From NCBI RefSeq assembly GCF_023856365.1, contig NC_064544.1, forward strand, positions 23,970,399 through 24,034,398: 64,000 nt of DNA. Direction: 5' to 3'. Each line of letters starts with the position of its first letter. Positions within the stretch are counted from its first letter, which is position 1. The notes beneath the pieces were generated by a model, which saw only the letters and a list, made by a program, of their open reading frames with translations, was not told the DNA's origin and did not search any database. Made by a program: the position numbers and the translations under genes. This document shows positions 1 to 10,870 of this stretch, in pieces. Source of the DNA: Brienomyrus brachyistius. Taxonomy: Eukaryota > Chordata > Actinopteri > Osteoglossiformes > Mormyridae.

Positions 1-299
1 TAAAACATCGCTTCCGTTTATCCCCAGACGTCGGTCACAGCACGCAGTGGTGGGCGTAACGTAACATCAGTGAGATACACGTGTAAATGAGATACTCGAT
101 GGAAGAAAGTAAATTGTTAAAAGTCTTTTAATTTCAAAATAATTGAGTGTTTGTGGGTAAATTAGTGACATGAGTTGTGCTGCCCTTGTTAGTTTAAGGA
201 ACGAGACAAATGAGTGTGCTGTGAAGAAAATGCACTTCTGCTAGCTGCTGGCTAATAGCAAGTGAAGAGTGTGGGTTCTTACACTAAAGGGACACACAT
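1..299. other. unique sequence, nothing recognised
   Basis: No repeat, splice-framed exon or RNA gene is recognised here. It lies downstream, in the minus-strand sense, of the short frame at 428-664. If that frame were a first exon, this stretch would be intron or 3' sequence. Nothing in it supports a further exon. Confidence 0.4.
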
Positions 300-395
300 T
301 CGCAGTGGGCGAGACAAAGCTATCCAGTGGGGTATAATTCCCAGCCCCTGCCCTGCATGAGCTACCGGCTGAGCCACTGTGCCCCCCTGGTGGAC
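300..395 (-). repeat. tRNA-like SINE head fragment (possible)
   Basis: Read on the minus strand, the segment begins with a run like a pol III A box (TGGCTCAGCCGGTAGC, ending near 390). About 30-40 bp later comes a weak B-box-like stretch (GGGAATTATACC). This spacing is typical of tRNA-derived SINE heads in fish. No clear tail or target duplication was found, so this is a fragment and the family is not assigned. A chance tRNA-like match is possible. Confidence 0.35.
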
Positions 396-427
396 AAAAG
401 GACGCTGAAACTGTAAGGAGACATTAA

Positions 428-664
428 TCATTTAAGCTCATCTCCTGAGAGATTATCTGGATCCAGACTCTGGAAGTATGATCGGAGTCGGAGCTCTATC
501 AGCCATGAGGGGGAGTTTGGGTGAGACTGCACTCTGTCTTCATGGGACACCCCCACAGAGGCTTTCTCCAGGGCTGTAGTGGCAGGCAGGAGACGGTCGG
601 GCAACGTGTAAAATGACAGATCGAGCGAGAGGTCTCCAGGCATGCCGGCAGTCGCCGTCGTCAT
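428..664 (-). CDS. candidate host ORF or first exon, 78 codons, unrecognised
   Basis: An ATG at 664 opens a 78-codon frame ending in TGA at 428-430. I do not recognise the protein: no signal peptide, membrane segment or known domain is visible. It starts MTTATAGMPGDLSLDLSFY and ends in an acidic, hydrophilic stretch. Reasons to take it seriously: the start lies inside a CpG-rich island (about 590-930), codon third positions are mostly G or C although the surroundings are AT-rich, and an RFX X-box-like motif overlaps the start. Reasons for doubt: the frame is short, no splice donor could be placed before the stop, and nothing downstream continues it. It could be a small gene, a first exon with a misjudged end, or a chance frame in GC-rich DNA. 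Confidence 0.35.
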   Translation of the reverse strand: MTTATAGMPGDLSLDLSFYTLPDRLLPATTALEKASVGVSHEDRVQSHPNSPSWLIELRLRSYFQSLDPDNLSGDELK

Positions 665-930
665 GGAAACACGGCGAGAAAGAGACCCTGGTCTTTTATC
701 ACGGATCGGGCGCGTAGCAAGGAGACGGCCGAGGATAGCTGCATCAGCGGTTTGCCGAAGTGCGCGGCGATCCCACGCGAAGGAGAAGCATGCCAGACGC
801 GGTTAAGGGTGACCCTGCATGACTGCAGTCCTGGGGGAAGCTGTCTGCTGTTTGCGGTGCAGACGCGCTGCGCAGATTATCACCGAGCCGCTTCTCTGGA
901 GCACCCCCGTGGAGCTGTCAACTGGCTGAA
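590..930. promoter_or_regulatory. CpG island, candidate (bidirectional) promoter
   Basis: CpG dinucleotides are dense here (runs such as GTCGCCGTCGTC, GGATCGGGCGCG, GAAGTGCGCGGCG and GCAGACGCGCTGCG), whereas flanking DNA is CpG-poor as expected of methylated vertebrate sequence. Unmethylated islands usually mark promoters. A minus-strand frame starts at 664 and a 64-codon plus-strand frame starts at 752, so transcription in either direction is conceivable. No TATA box is obvious. Calling it a promoter is inference from base composition. Confidence 0.5.
657..670 (+). promoter_or_regulatory. RFX X-box-like motif
   Basis: GTCGTCATGGAAAC matches the RFX-family X-box consensus GTYNCCATGGNAAC at all but one position. 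It lies in the CpG island and overlaps the ATG of the minus-strand frame. RFX factors bind such sites at promoters of ciliary and other genes. A single 14-bp match can occur by chance, so its value rests on its placement in the island. Confidence 0.4.
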
Positions 931-2269
931 GTACATGCGGGTGTGAGACCCCCGGCTCTCTATCACATGGACCCTATCACTTTCTATACAAACGCTTCAT
1001 GACTCTTTATCAGACATGCATTTCCACACAAAGCATTTCTCAGAATTGAAGCCCAAATCCCACAAAGTGAAATAATCATTTTGTACATTCCGGTTATGGA
1101 GTGAATTTAGCAGCATGGCTTGTGAAGCATGTATGAGTGTAATGTTATAGCGCTCTGACCTCGTCCTTCTGCCCACACAGCTGGCCCAACTGCGCTTTGA
1201 TTTACAGAGGAGCACTTGGCTGGGGGGCATAGACAGCCTCATAAGGGCCAGATAAGAGGAAAACATCTTAAACACATGGTGTTTTCTGCAGATTCTATGT
1301 TGTGACAAGGTTGGTGCTTAACACACAATTAACAAGCAAACCCGGTGCCTCTCACAGCATTACTCTAGTAAGCTGGCAGTTCTAGACATAGCAGACAAAC
1401 AAACTTGCATGCAGGCATGCACACACAAAGATACACACACACACACACACGTGCGGACACACACGTGCACAGACACGCGTGCACGCAGGCTGTGAAGCAC
1501 AACCGAGTGACCGCTGCAGCTCAGTCTAAGGCAGAGGGATCACGCTGAACTTCAGTATGGCAGCGTTCATGCAGCAGGGCTTGGCTTAAGTTTAAGCTGA
1601 TGGCACAGATATGCTTGTTACCCCCTAGTGGTCAGTTTATGAGCCCTGCAGCTGTTTTACAATAACTCTGTCTGTGGGGAAGATGCTGAGAGCCTGCGGT
1701 GTCCTGCACACCGTTGATCTCCTTTATTGTGGAGAGTGCCTGCCCCATCAGTCTGTCCCAATTTCTTGGGGCTGGGCCGCACCAATTCCCCCCCCCCCCC
1801 CCCCCCCCCGCCTTCTCACTGTGAAATTTCATGCTGTGGCTGTGTAATAACTTTTTATACATTTATTTTGTAGTGTGGATCGATACAAAAAGATGATTGG
1901 TGACAGAGCAGGACCAGTCGTAGTTGCCGTTTAGGTCACATGGCTGAGATGAAACGTTATGCTGTATTAGCAAAGTCAAAATCAGGATAACCCATGCCCC
2001 CCCCCCCCATAAAATTAAACCAAAGACCAAAAAGTATTGGAAAGTTCAATTAGATGATGCAACGCGCACACCCCCAAAGCCCCCACAAATCCTGCCATCT
2101 CTGACCCAACTTGTCCTTGATGGTGTAATCAGTTCAATCTTGGTCAGCTGAGTTTCATTAACAGTGGGACCAGGCTATCGATCGATTGCAAAATCACCCA
2201 TGTCCGTGTGGCTGCTCTGCCTCCTACTGTCTCATAAAGGACAAGGTCAGTCTCCTGGTTTTATGATTC
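931..2269. repeat. noncoding stretch with CA tract and 22-bp poly-C
   Basis: No gene was found. An imperfect CA/CG-alternating microsatellite runs from about 1432 to 1489. An uninterrupted C tract covers 1788-1809, and a shorter C tract lies near 1998-2008. The minus-strand frame that crosses the long C tract translates it as poly-glycine and is rejected as coding. Confidence 0.6.
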
Positions 2270-2560
2270 CCCCTAAACGGGCCGGGATGGCTAGCCTGCC
2301 CATGCAGGTTTAAGCGCACACTCAGAGGATCGCTTCTAATTTGAGTCATCCCCTTCGACATTAAACACCGCTACTGCTGATTATACATAATTCACTCTCA
2401 TTAAGAGCCATTAAATGCAGGCCCTCGGTTCTGCTTTATGCTGACAGCGAATGAAGGACAGTCTTCATCAGACTCCGACGCAGCTAATTCCCAAGCAGCT
2501 TATTCATTCCCTGTGAACCGCGCGCGGAGTGAACTGTCGCCGTCACGGCGATAATCATGA
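2270..2560. other. low-repeat block, candidate conserved noncoding element
   Basis: This stretch is free of recognisable repeats, moderately GC, and carries several homeodomain-type cores (TAATT, ATTA, CATTAA). It ends near a perfect inverted repeat at 2537-2551 (TCGCCGT, one base, ACGGCGA). Such texture is common in vertebrate conserved noncoding elements, but conservation cannot be judged from one sequence. Confidence 0.2.
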
Positions 2561-4569
2561 CGGACTAGTCTACTTACAGCTATTATGGGATGTCTGCCTT
2601 CGTTTGGGTGGGTGACGGGACCATCAGCTGGGACTTCCTCGCTCTTGTTCATGCAGCTTCGTTCTACCAAAAAAGTGTCAGAACAAAAAGTTCCCGTGTC
2701 CCCAGTTTGCATTCGCCACGCCCCCCCCCCCCCTCCCCGAGGGAACGAGCGAGAGAGGCCTCCGCAAATAATGAATGGCTTCGTTCCGTGGCTAATATAG
2801 AGCAGGCCATATATAATGTTATGTTAGTCACCTTAAAGGGAGCATTTTCTGTTGCCTCATTTCCTACTGATATGACTACATAGTAATATGATTTTATCCG
2901 CTATACTTTCCTTTAATTGGCTGTCATTCTACAGTCATTTAATTTACAATATAGCAGCTTAGGAAGGACGCCCTGCTTCCCAGACACTTCTAAACTCAGA
3001 GGTGTGTTGCTAGTGACATTGGGGTCATCGCCATGCCGACATGTTAACCCGAACACAGTTTACAAACAGTTAAAGGGGCAGGCCTACTACCACACCTGCA
3101 GTGTGTGGGGCTGCACAAATCGAGCCTGACAGCTTCTGTGAATGGTGCAGGTCGGCGTAATGAAAGGTTTAAAAGATGCTTCCTTTAACCTCAGTGGGCT
3201 GACAACATATTTATCTTAGTGTTAAAATTCCAGTCTTCTAACCATCTATCTGTGGCAGCTACTGTGCTGGGGATGCAACACAGGTGCACATCTCTGAGCA
3301 AAGAGATACCTGTACATCTGCTCTGCTGTGTGTCTGCAGATGCCTGTGCACTATGGGGGAGGTAGAAAGGTTTTCCTTTACTTCTGCTGCATGGAATGTC
3401 TGCTGGCTTCCAACAACAGAACACACATCCATTTCTAGGAAGTGCTTGTCTTTGCAGAGCCATCTGGGAAGTGTTGGGTTGGGAGGAATCCAAATTGGTT
3501 TTGACAGGCCAGTACTTTGGTTATTTTTAGACGGAGTATTGAGTTCTGTACAGGAATATGCCAGGTAGAGTAAAACGCTTCAATACGAAGTACAAGGATC
3601 CCGTTTTTCCATGTTGTATTCCATGAGGCCTTTCCTGATAAAGTGATGTGGCTTTTAGGCATGGAGGTGGTAGGGATAAGACAGGAAAACTCCTCTGACT
3701 CAATCAATCGTCTTATTATGGATTGATTAGTCCACTTCGCCCCTCTGTGATGTCATATACATCGCCATAGTTTCCAGCCTGCTCTTGTATGACGTCGTCA
3801 GTCACTGAGCAGTATTTCTCATTACAAGCATGAAGGTGAGATCAGTGCTGCTGGGTCTTACACCGACACACTCACAGGGTCACAAATAAGAAAACCATAA
3901 GGGTCATTATTTTGTGTAAAGATCCGGGAGAAAACCACAAAAACTACTGAAATGAGGCAAAATGCAAAAAAAACTTCAGTTGGGATCAGATTTAGTGAGA
4001 CAGAGTAATTAGGTCATGTCATGTCAGTCACACTGATGTGATGGTCCGCAGAGATCTCACTGCCACTGCTTTTGAGGTTTTAATGCTGTAGTTAATTGTA
4101 ATGTTCTTCAATGGGCATTTCAGTGGAAAGCAGACTACTGCATTTTTTACAGTTTTTATTTTGTTTTCATCTCCTGAAGCACAAGCTTTAGTAATGATTT
4201 GCCCATTAAATATTCAAAACAAATGGAGACCTCCGCAATTTTCCTCCTCCTGATGTTCAATGATAATTGGGACGCATACAGAATGCATGTTTCCATTTGC
4301 AAGGCAATGAAAAGGTGATAATTAGCATGCTAAAGTTGAGGTTGCACTGTGGGTATTACAATTGCATCAACGCAAGGTCCTCCCAACAGCATTCATGTCA
4401 TTAATATAACAAAACTATTTCAAAGGACTACATGTGTCAGTACGTGTGTTTTAGGCCAGCCTATGGGTCTGGAGGAAATAAATAAAGACAGTATTATTTA
4501 ATCATAATGTGCCTGTTTGGCAAAAAAAGCCAAAAAGCAAACTTCTTTTTGATGGAACAGATACTATTC
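2561..4569. other. noncoding, no element recognised
   Basis: Contains short C tracts near 2719-2733 and AT-rich unique sequence. The overlapping frames on both strands between 2585 and 3707 have no shared domain signature and no codon-use contrast with their surroundings, so they are treated as chance frames. Confidence 0.45.
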
Positions 4570-4856
4570 ACCATACACACACACACACAAAGTCATTTAA
4601 TCATATCTTTTTGGGGACCGCTCATTCATTTCTATGGGAAAAATCCAAATGCTAGATACGACAACCTTAACCCCTACCCAGGCCAAACCACAAGTAACCA
4701 AACAAAACAGTTTTTGCATTTTTAGATTTTTATAAAATACAGTTTTCCCATTTTGGGACCAGGAAACTGGTCCCCATAAAGTAAAACAGCAGGTATTCAT
4801 CATGTTGTGGGGACATTGGGTCCCCACAAGGTAAGGTATACCTGGACCGCACAAAC

Positions 4857-4909
<53 letters not shown>
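4570..4909 (+). mobile_element. CA-array-associated palindromic element, copy A
   Basis: The unit begins after a short CA tract with a TTTTTGGGGACC end (about 4606-4618). It carries an internal core (CCATTTCTATGGG-like, TAACC(C)TA, CAAGTAACCAAACAAAA, GATTTTTATAAAATA) and ends with a paired GGGGACATTGGGTCCCC and GGTATACCTGG (about 4809-4855), followed by a 48-bp CA array at 4862-4909. Four more copies occur at 13455, 21560, 37500 and 57209. Terminal inverted repeats are clearest in copy C. It has no coding capacity and is best described as a MITE-like element living in CA/TG arrays. Confidence 0.75.
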
Positions 4910-4914
<5 letters not shown>

Positions 4915-5203
4915 AACACTGCAATGTACATTACAATGTCCATTTTTACCTGTGATGTTTAATGTGAAGTGGGCGTGTACATAATTAAGGATTAATTAAC
5001 CATGTGACATGTATAGACCAGTCCTCCACTGCATTTCACTGTAAGGGAATGGACACGTTCCTTTGAAAATGCTGCAGAACCACTGGATTATAGCTCTACT
5101 GGGTTTATGCCTTGATTTTTTTCACATGAATATGTAATTCAGAATAAATGCTGTACAACAAAATCTGAGCAACATACAAACAAGCAAACTAAAACTAGAC
5201 AAT

Positions 5204-5243
5204 TAGATAGATAGATATATCTATCTATTAGATAGATAGATAT
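5204..5243. repeat. GATA/TATC palindromic microsatellite
   Basis: Three GATA units are followed by three TATC-type units and then GATA again, giving a self-complementary 40-bp block able to form hairpins. Confidence 0.85.
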
Positions 5244-8089
5244 ACCTTAGTCTAAGAGCAATCTTGCCACAACCTGATCAGAGCAGAAATAATTACACAC
5301 TGGGAGTAGAGTGGGAATTAAACCCACAACTGTCTGGAGCTGTGAAGCTTTGCTGATTTATTCCACAGAATATTGCAATCCAAGCATTCACTTACACGTC
5401 ATGTTTGCCTAACATTTATTAAAAAAAAAAACACAAAATATCAGAAATTTCATAATAAGAAGTTTTGGCACTTTTCTTAATTAACCAACTTTTCAAAAGT
5501 TTTACCTCATAGGTGAAATATTCTCCAAAGGTGTATTGCTCAGGGTCTCAGAGGTTAGAAAAATATGCGCACACACATGTTCAGTTTCCTAGCCACTGTG
5601 GTACCTGCTGTCTATAGTCGAACAATCAGCCTAATTACAATGTAAAAAAGTGTGTTACCTTCCATTCTCACCCTGAGCTCTCATGTTTACACAGACGTCT
5701 CTGATTATTATTCCTAGCACTAAAGACACGCAGTTTTGCCCCTCTGCAGCTGTCTCAAAAGCAGCATCTCAAAGCTCATTTCCAGAAGGTACACTGGGGA
5801 AACAGATTAGCATGAGATATGAGATAAAAAAGAAATGTTCAAATAAACTGTCTCCGACCTGAAAAGCAGGAAGCGGAATGGGAATGTGTATTGATTGCAC
5901 ATCAAGTAAGGACCTCCGACTTCATTTGAAGTCTAAGGTTTAGACGACACTAAATAATTCTCATTGACACGTTAGGATAATGAGGTTGATGTTTTTGTTT
6001 GCTGTTCCTCTCTTCTGGCAGAAAGTACTTTCGGTAAGAGTATTTTGTTCTTTTTTCTTAATATATAACCAAAAACTAGTCAGCAGTAATGGTGCACACT
6101 GATTTTTGAACATGCCAGACACAATGCAAAATACACGAAGAACCCTGAAAGTTGTGTAGAGTGCAACTGAAATGAAACCACACAAACGGATTAGATTAGA
6201 GCTCCTTTTAGTAATCAGTTGATGATTTTTTTTTTAAACTAACAGCGGAGACAGAATTTATTTTAGATAAGATATTACCGGCATATTTACAAGTGCGATT
6301 GTGTGTAATAGAGGATAGGCAACCCCACATGTCTGCAGAGCGATGTAAGTCCCGCGTGCCTGCAGTCTTTGATCTTTCAAGATCCCCACTTCTAATTATG
6401 TTCCAATTAAAGGAGCGTGATTGCTGGCGCAGAAACACCTATAAAAATCTATAAGCACTTGCATTTAGTCATCTGCGCATGCGGAGCACTCAGGGCAGGC
6501 TTGCACAGACGAGATAAACTTAGCGCTGCGGTTAAAATGTGCCCTAAAAACAGTTATGAAAAATGAATTTGCAGCAGCAGCGGCAGCGGTGGCGAGCCCA
6601 AGGCACAGTCCGTCCCGGTGTTTTAACGATGCCGTGTACCGTGATGTGTGATCATCATTAACACACTGTGGCCAGCAGGGACAGGCACTGGGCCTGCTGG
6701 GATGGCAAATCACACGGCCGCATGGGAAAGGAGAGTGTAGGGGTGCCAGAGGTCAAGTAAGAGGTCAAGGTGGATGCCATGTGGGTCAGAGAATGGAGGG
6801 AGGGCTGACTTTTTTTGTAACATGACTGTTTGTGGTAGTTTTTCTGAACATAGCAGTTGGGTTCTATGTTGTCCCTAAATTCACTGGCTCTGGGGTGGGG
6901 TGGGGCGGGGGGGTTCTAAACATGCTGACCTGCTGATCTGGTTGGCACAACGCACTGATAAATACGTTACCGCTACAGATCAGTACGGCTCATTTCTTGA
7001 ATAAACCCAGCCAGTACACCAGAGTGAGAACATATGATAAAAATACTTGGATAAAAAGATCGTAACCTTCATCTAAGTGGACCAGTGAACTGCTACGATG
7101 CATTCCTGGCTAATGATCACCCTTGCACAAGTTCCGGACCTCTGGCCGGTGGGAGTGGGTTCACTGTGCCATCTTGAGAGAGCCAACAAAGTGAACTGCT
7201 AGAACTGGGTGCTGACAACACAAGGTCGGATGGCTGGCCTGCTGAGGACGAGATGGTGCCCAGATCCTGGGGACATCGCCTCCCTCCCTGACGGAGATGA
7301 CACACTGAAGATACCTGAGGCTATAAATAACAGGACCCAATCAACAGAGACGAGCAAAACACATTGGTTTCCCTGAGGGAACAATCTGCAACATACTTTA
7401 TTATTTCATGACCATTCTGATGTGTGCGTCTCATCACTAATCATCACGTCCTGTCTGCATGCACACAAACACATATCTACACACACACACACCCAACAAA
7501 AGGCACACAAAGATGCCATTAAAAAAATAAAGTATTGAAGTACTGGGTTTAAAAAACATACAACTCCGCATATCCTTCTACAATAAATAAATCTGACAGC
7601 CTCTGAAGATATGTCACATGTTACAAAGAAAAATAAATTAGCAACTGCACTGGAAATGCAACTTGTGGTACAAAATTCATGCTATGGAATAGAACATACA
7701 CGTATTACCAATTAAACTTCATCCGAAAGAAGAGATTTTTTAAAATTAAGTGTTTGACCTCTAGGCTGCAAAAGCAATGGCTTACTTGGAATTTTACACA
7801 AGGGTGGTAAACTTTTGATAAACTTTGGCAGCCTGCAAAATTCTTGCATCTACTATTCTGTGAAATTCCAGCGGGATGTCATTCACCCATACGCTTTCTG
7901 ATGTTCACATAATATCATAACATGGCATATTTTGTATCTTATTAGTAGGTAAGGTTGTTTCAGAGATTAGTTGAATGCTGTTTCATTTAATAGTGAAAGG
8001 TTTGGAAATTGTTTACAGTAAATACAGAGATTCAGTTATTGTACCTATGCAATAATTCTTTTCAATTGTATATAACATGGAAAACACAC
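5244..8089. other. noncoding, AT-rich, no element recognised
   Basis: A short stretch near 5310-5345 (GGGAATTAAACCCACAAC) resembles the B-box side of a decayed SINE. A GCAGCAGCGGCAGCGG triplet run lies near 6572. A G-rich run (GGGGTGGGGTGGGGCGGGGGGG) lies near 6891-6912. Frames on the minus strand (6208-7384) show no domain and are considered chance. Confidence 0.4.
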
Positions 8090-8540
8090 ATAGCCCGGTA
8101 GGGCAGAGATAGTTGCCCGGAAAGAAATAAATAACCCAGGGACACAGAGCTAACTTTGGATAATAGAGATTGCCATCATACTGTAACCACTGGGGACAAA
8201 GATAACACTGGCCCCGAAGCGCAGAGATAACCCTACTACAGAACTAGGGAACAGAGATGATGGATGATGCTATCACATCAGAAGGACGGAGATAGCCATG
8301 CTGCAGAGCTGGGGGGCAGAGATAGCTTAAAATAACCATGGGTAGAGAGATAGCCATACCACAGCTGATGCTACCTATTATAACCCTAATGGACAGATAT
8401 TATTATAACATTGTAGGACAGAGACGCCCTACTATAGCTCTGAAGGACAACGAAAGCCCAACCAGAGCCTTGAAGCACAGAGATAACCCAATCACAGCAA
8501 GGAAGGGTATAAACACCCTACAACAGCACAGAAAGACAGA
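8090..8540 (+). repeat. degenerate 30-bp monomer flank of minisatellite
   Basis: Loose repeats of a roughly 30-bp theme (ACAGAGATA...CCCTA...CTGA) recur through this interval, for example around 8103, 8225, 8318, 8345 and 8480. They lead into the regular 60-bp array that starts at 8541. They look like diverged single monomers of the sequence that was later amplified as a dimer. Confidence 0.7.
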
Positions 8541-9500
8541 GATGGCCCTACCTTAACCAAGAGGAGCAGAGGTAATGCTAATATAGCACTGAATAAGTGA
8601 GATGGCCCTACCTTAATCCAGAATAACAGAGGTAACGCTAATATAGCACTGAATAAGTGAGATGACCCTACCTTAACCAAGAGGAGCAGAGGTAATGCTA
8701 ATATAGCACTGAATAAGTGAGATGGCTATACCTTAATCCAGAATAACAGAGGTAACGCTAATATAGCACTGAATAAGTGAGATGGCCCTATGTTAACCAA
8801 GAGGAGAAGAGGTAACGCTAATATAGAACTTAATAATAGAGATGGCCCTACCTTAAACCAAAAGAGCAGAGGTAACGCTAATATAGCACTGAAAAAGTGA
8901 GATGGCCCTACCTTAATCCAGAATAATAGAGGTAACGCTAATATAGCACTGAAAAAGTGAGATGGCCCTATCTTAATCCAGAATAACAGAGGTAACGCTA
9001 ATATAGCACTTAATAACAGAGATGGCCCAACCTTAACCAAGAGGAGCAGAGGTAATGTTAATATAGCACTTAATAAAAGAGATGGCCCAACCTTAACCAA
9101 GAGGAGCAGAGGTAATGCTGATATAGCACTGAATAAGTGAGATGGCCCTACCTTAATCTAGAATAACAGAGGTAGCGCTAATATACCACTTAATAATAGA
9201 GATGGCCCTACCTTAACCCAGAAGAGCAGAGGTAACGCTAATATAGCACTGAATAAGTGAGATGGCCCTACCTTAATACAGAATAACAGAAGTAACGCTA
9301 ATATAGCACTTAATAATAGAGATGGCCCTACCTTAACCCAGAAGAGCAGAGGTAATGCTAATATAGCACTGAATAAGTGAGATGGCCCTACCTTAATCCA
9401 GAAGAGCAGAGGTAACGCTAATATATCACTGAATGACAGACATAGCCCTACCTTAACCCAGAAGAGCAAAGGTAATGCTACTGTAGCACTGAAGGACAGA
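8541..9500 (+). repeat. 60-bp minisatellite, 16 units, dimer of a 30-bp monomer
   Basis: Sixteen units begin with GATGGCCNNA at 8541 and then every 60 bp exactly to 9441. Each unit has two 30-bp halves: GATGGCCCTACCTTAACC... and GGTAATGCTAATATAGC.... Both halves share the ANAGA/CTGA theme of the flanking 30-bp monomers. Units come in two main variants that partly alternate (AACCAAGAGGAGCAGA versus AATCCAGAATAACAGA), hinting at a 120-bp level. Because 60 is a multiple of three, the minus strand stays open and yields a 20-residue repeat. That frame is a by-product, since it has no start context and carries no constraint beyond the DNA repeat. Confidence 0.95.
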
Positions 9501-9660
9501 GATGGCCCTTCATAGCCATAGGGCCCTAATACCATAGTTATGGGATAAAAGGATAATTCATAACAGTACAATAACCCTGACAGACAGAAATAGCCCCGTC
9601 ATAGTCATTGAGGACAGAGATAATGCTATCATAGTCCTGAAGGACAGAAAATCTCTAGTA
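9501..9660 (+). repeat. degenerate 30-bp monomers, right flank of minisatellite
   Basis: After the last regular unit the 30-bp theme continues loosely (GGACAGAGATGGCCC, GACAGAAATAGCCC, GGACAGAGATAATGC, GGACAGAAAATC) and then fades, mirroring the left flank. Confidence 0.7.
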
Positions 9661-10089
9661 CTGTAAAGATTGCTATTTCGACTCTTAGCTTTCTCTAACT
9701 GAAAATACCGCCTTTGTGTGTGACATGCATTGCACAAAAATTCTATTTTCTCTTATTATATTTAATAATTTGAAGCAGTGGTTTTTTCCTGTCATAAAAC
9801 TTATTTTTATCTTCAAAGATTACACTGTACTGATGCCTGATGTGGCCTCTGAAGATGACTGGACATTCTAAGAAGTATTTCAGATGGAGACCTGTTCAGG
9901 AGTAACATATTGCAGCTGCTATCCATCTCTTTACCAGCAGGAGAAACCCGGACCGATGTTGGGGCTATAAGAATTAGCAAACCAGGCTCTGAGAACTAGC
10001 AGCGCAGTTTCAAAAAGGTTCCGCGTGGAAGGAAAAGGAAATGCTTTATCAGGTTGTTGTTGGGCTCAGGCAGTAAGAGATCAGTAGAA

Positions 10090-10870
10090 CACTGAATGGG
10101 CCTGGCTGACTTGTTGAAGGTACCCCAGGCTAGATTAAGCTTCCTTATCACATCCACCTGTGATACCCTCCTTAGCTCCGATAACCATCTCAGTCATATG
10201 GCCCTGTTAAGAAATGCTCCTTCTGTGATGTCCCAAGCATTACCATTTCTTAGGATTCAAGACAGCCTGAGCTCAATGGAGGCACAGGTGGCAGCACAAT
10301 CAGGTCCTGTGCGACCCGGAAGAGGTCCTTGAGATGTGCTGCAGGTCCGGTCAATCCTATAGGCGAAAAAGGAGGCCACCTTCTGAGGGGGCACCGACTT
10401 AGCAAGCTGCCAGCAAAGTAAAACTGGACAATGAAGTTTGCGGAGGGAAGAGGGCGTTGGTGGTGAAGCTTGCCTAGAGCACCACATTAGCTTCAACTCA
10501 AGGCAAACAAAGACCACCACCTCCTACAAGTATAGCTGAGTCGCTTTATGAAGCAAAGAAGGGTTACACAGGCTACCAGGAGGCTGGGACAGTCTTCCTG
10601 AAAATGACTGGAGGATGAAAGTAGATCTTATTCAGCAGCTACATTTCCTAATGAAATCATTACTACTTCTGACTCAAGGCCTGCCATTGTGGGATGGTCT
10701 ACAAGACCTAAAGAAGTTGTAACAATAAAGCTTACTGTTCCATGAGAAGAAGGAAAGGAGGCAGTCCATGAACTTACACTGGATGGTTACCTAGTGTTAG
10801 TGGAATGTCTAGGCTTTTTGGGAACATCTATTGTGCATAATCGAGGGACACCAAGGCAGAATAGGGCAGC
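10090..10870 (+). pseudogene. decayed LINE 3' fragment with zinc knuckle and restriction-like endonuclease
   Basis: The plus-strand translation, across several frameshifts and stops, resembles the C-terminal region of non-LTR retrotransposons with a restriction-like endonuclease (R2/NeSL/Hero/Rex6 type). In order: a QARLSFLI...CDTL segment at 10123-10170, a C-x2-C knuckle (KKCSFCD, from about 10209, in another frame), a DWRMKVDL-like segment near 10605, and the endonuclease core. The core has RPA at 10677-10685 where the family has RPD, and a lysine at 10728-10730 where the family has glutamate. A GFLGTS-like motif follows near 10810. Both catalytic acidic positions are lost, so the copy is dead. 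The subfamily is uncertain and was inferred from remembered family patterns, not a search. Confidence 0.55.

Noticed and set aside
4597..4908. Minus-strand frame starting with alternating cysteine-valine
   Set aside because: It is the translation of a CA/TG microsatellite and the adjoining palindromic element.
8541..9500. CRISPR-like regular spacing
   Set aside because: There are no unique spacers; the whole 60-bp unit repeats, and the genome is clearly vertebrate.
8492..9571. Long minus-strand frames with a 20-residue hydrophobic repeat
   Set aside because: They exist because the 60-bp DNA repeat keeps frame. The repeat is the primary structure, the starts differ among units, and no promoter or splice context is present.
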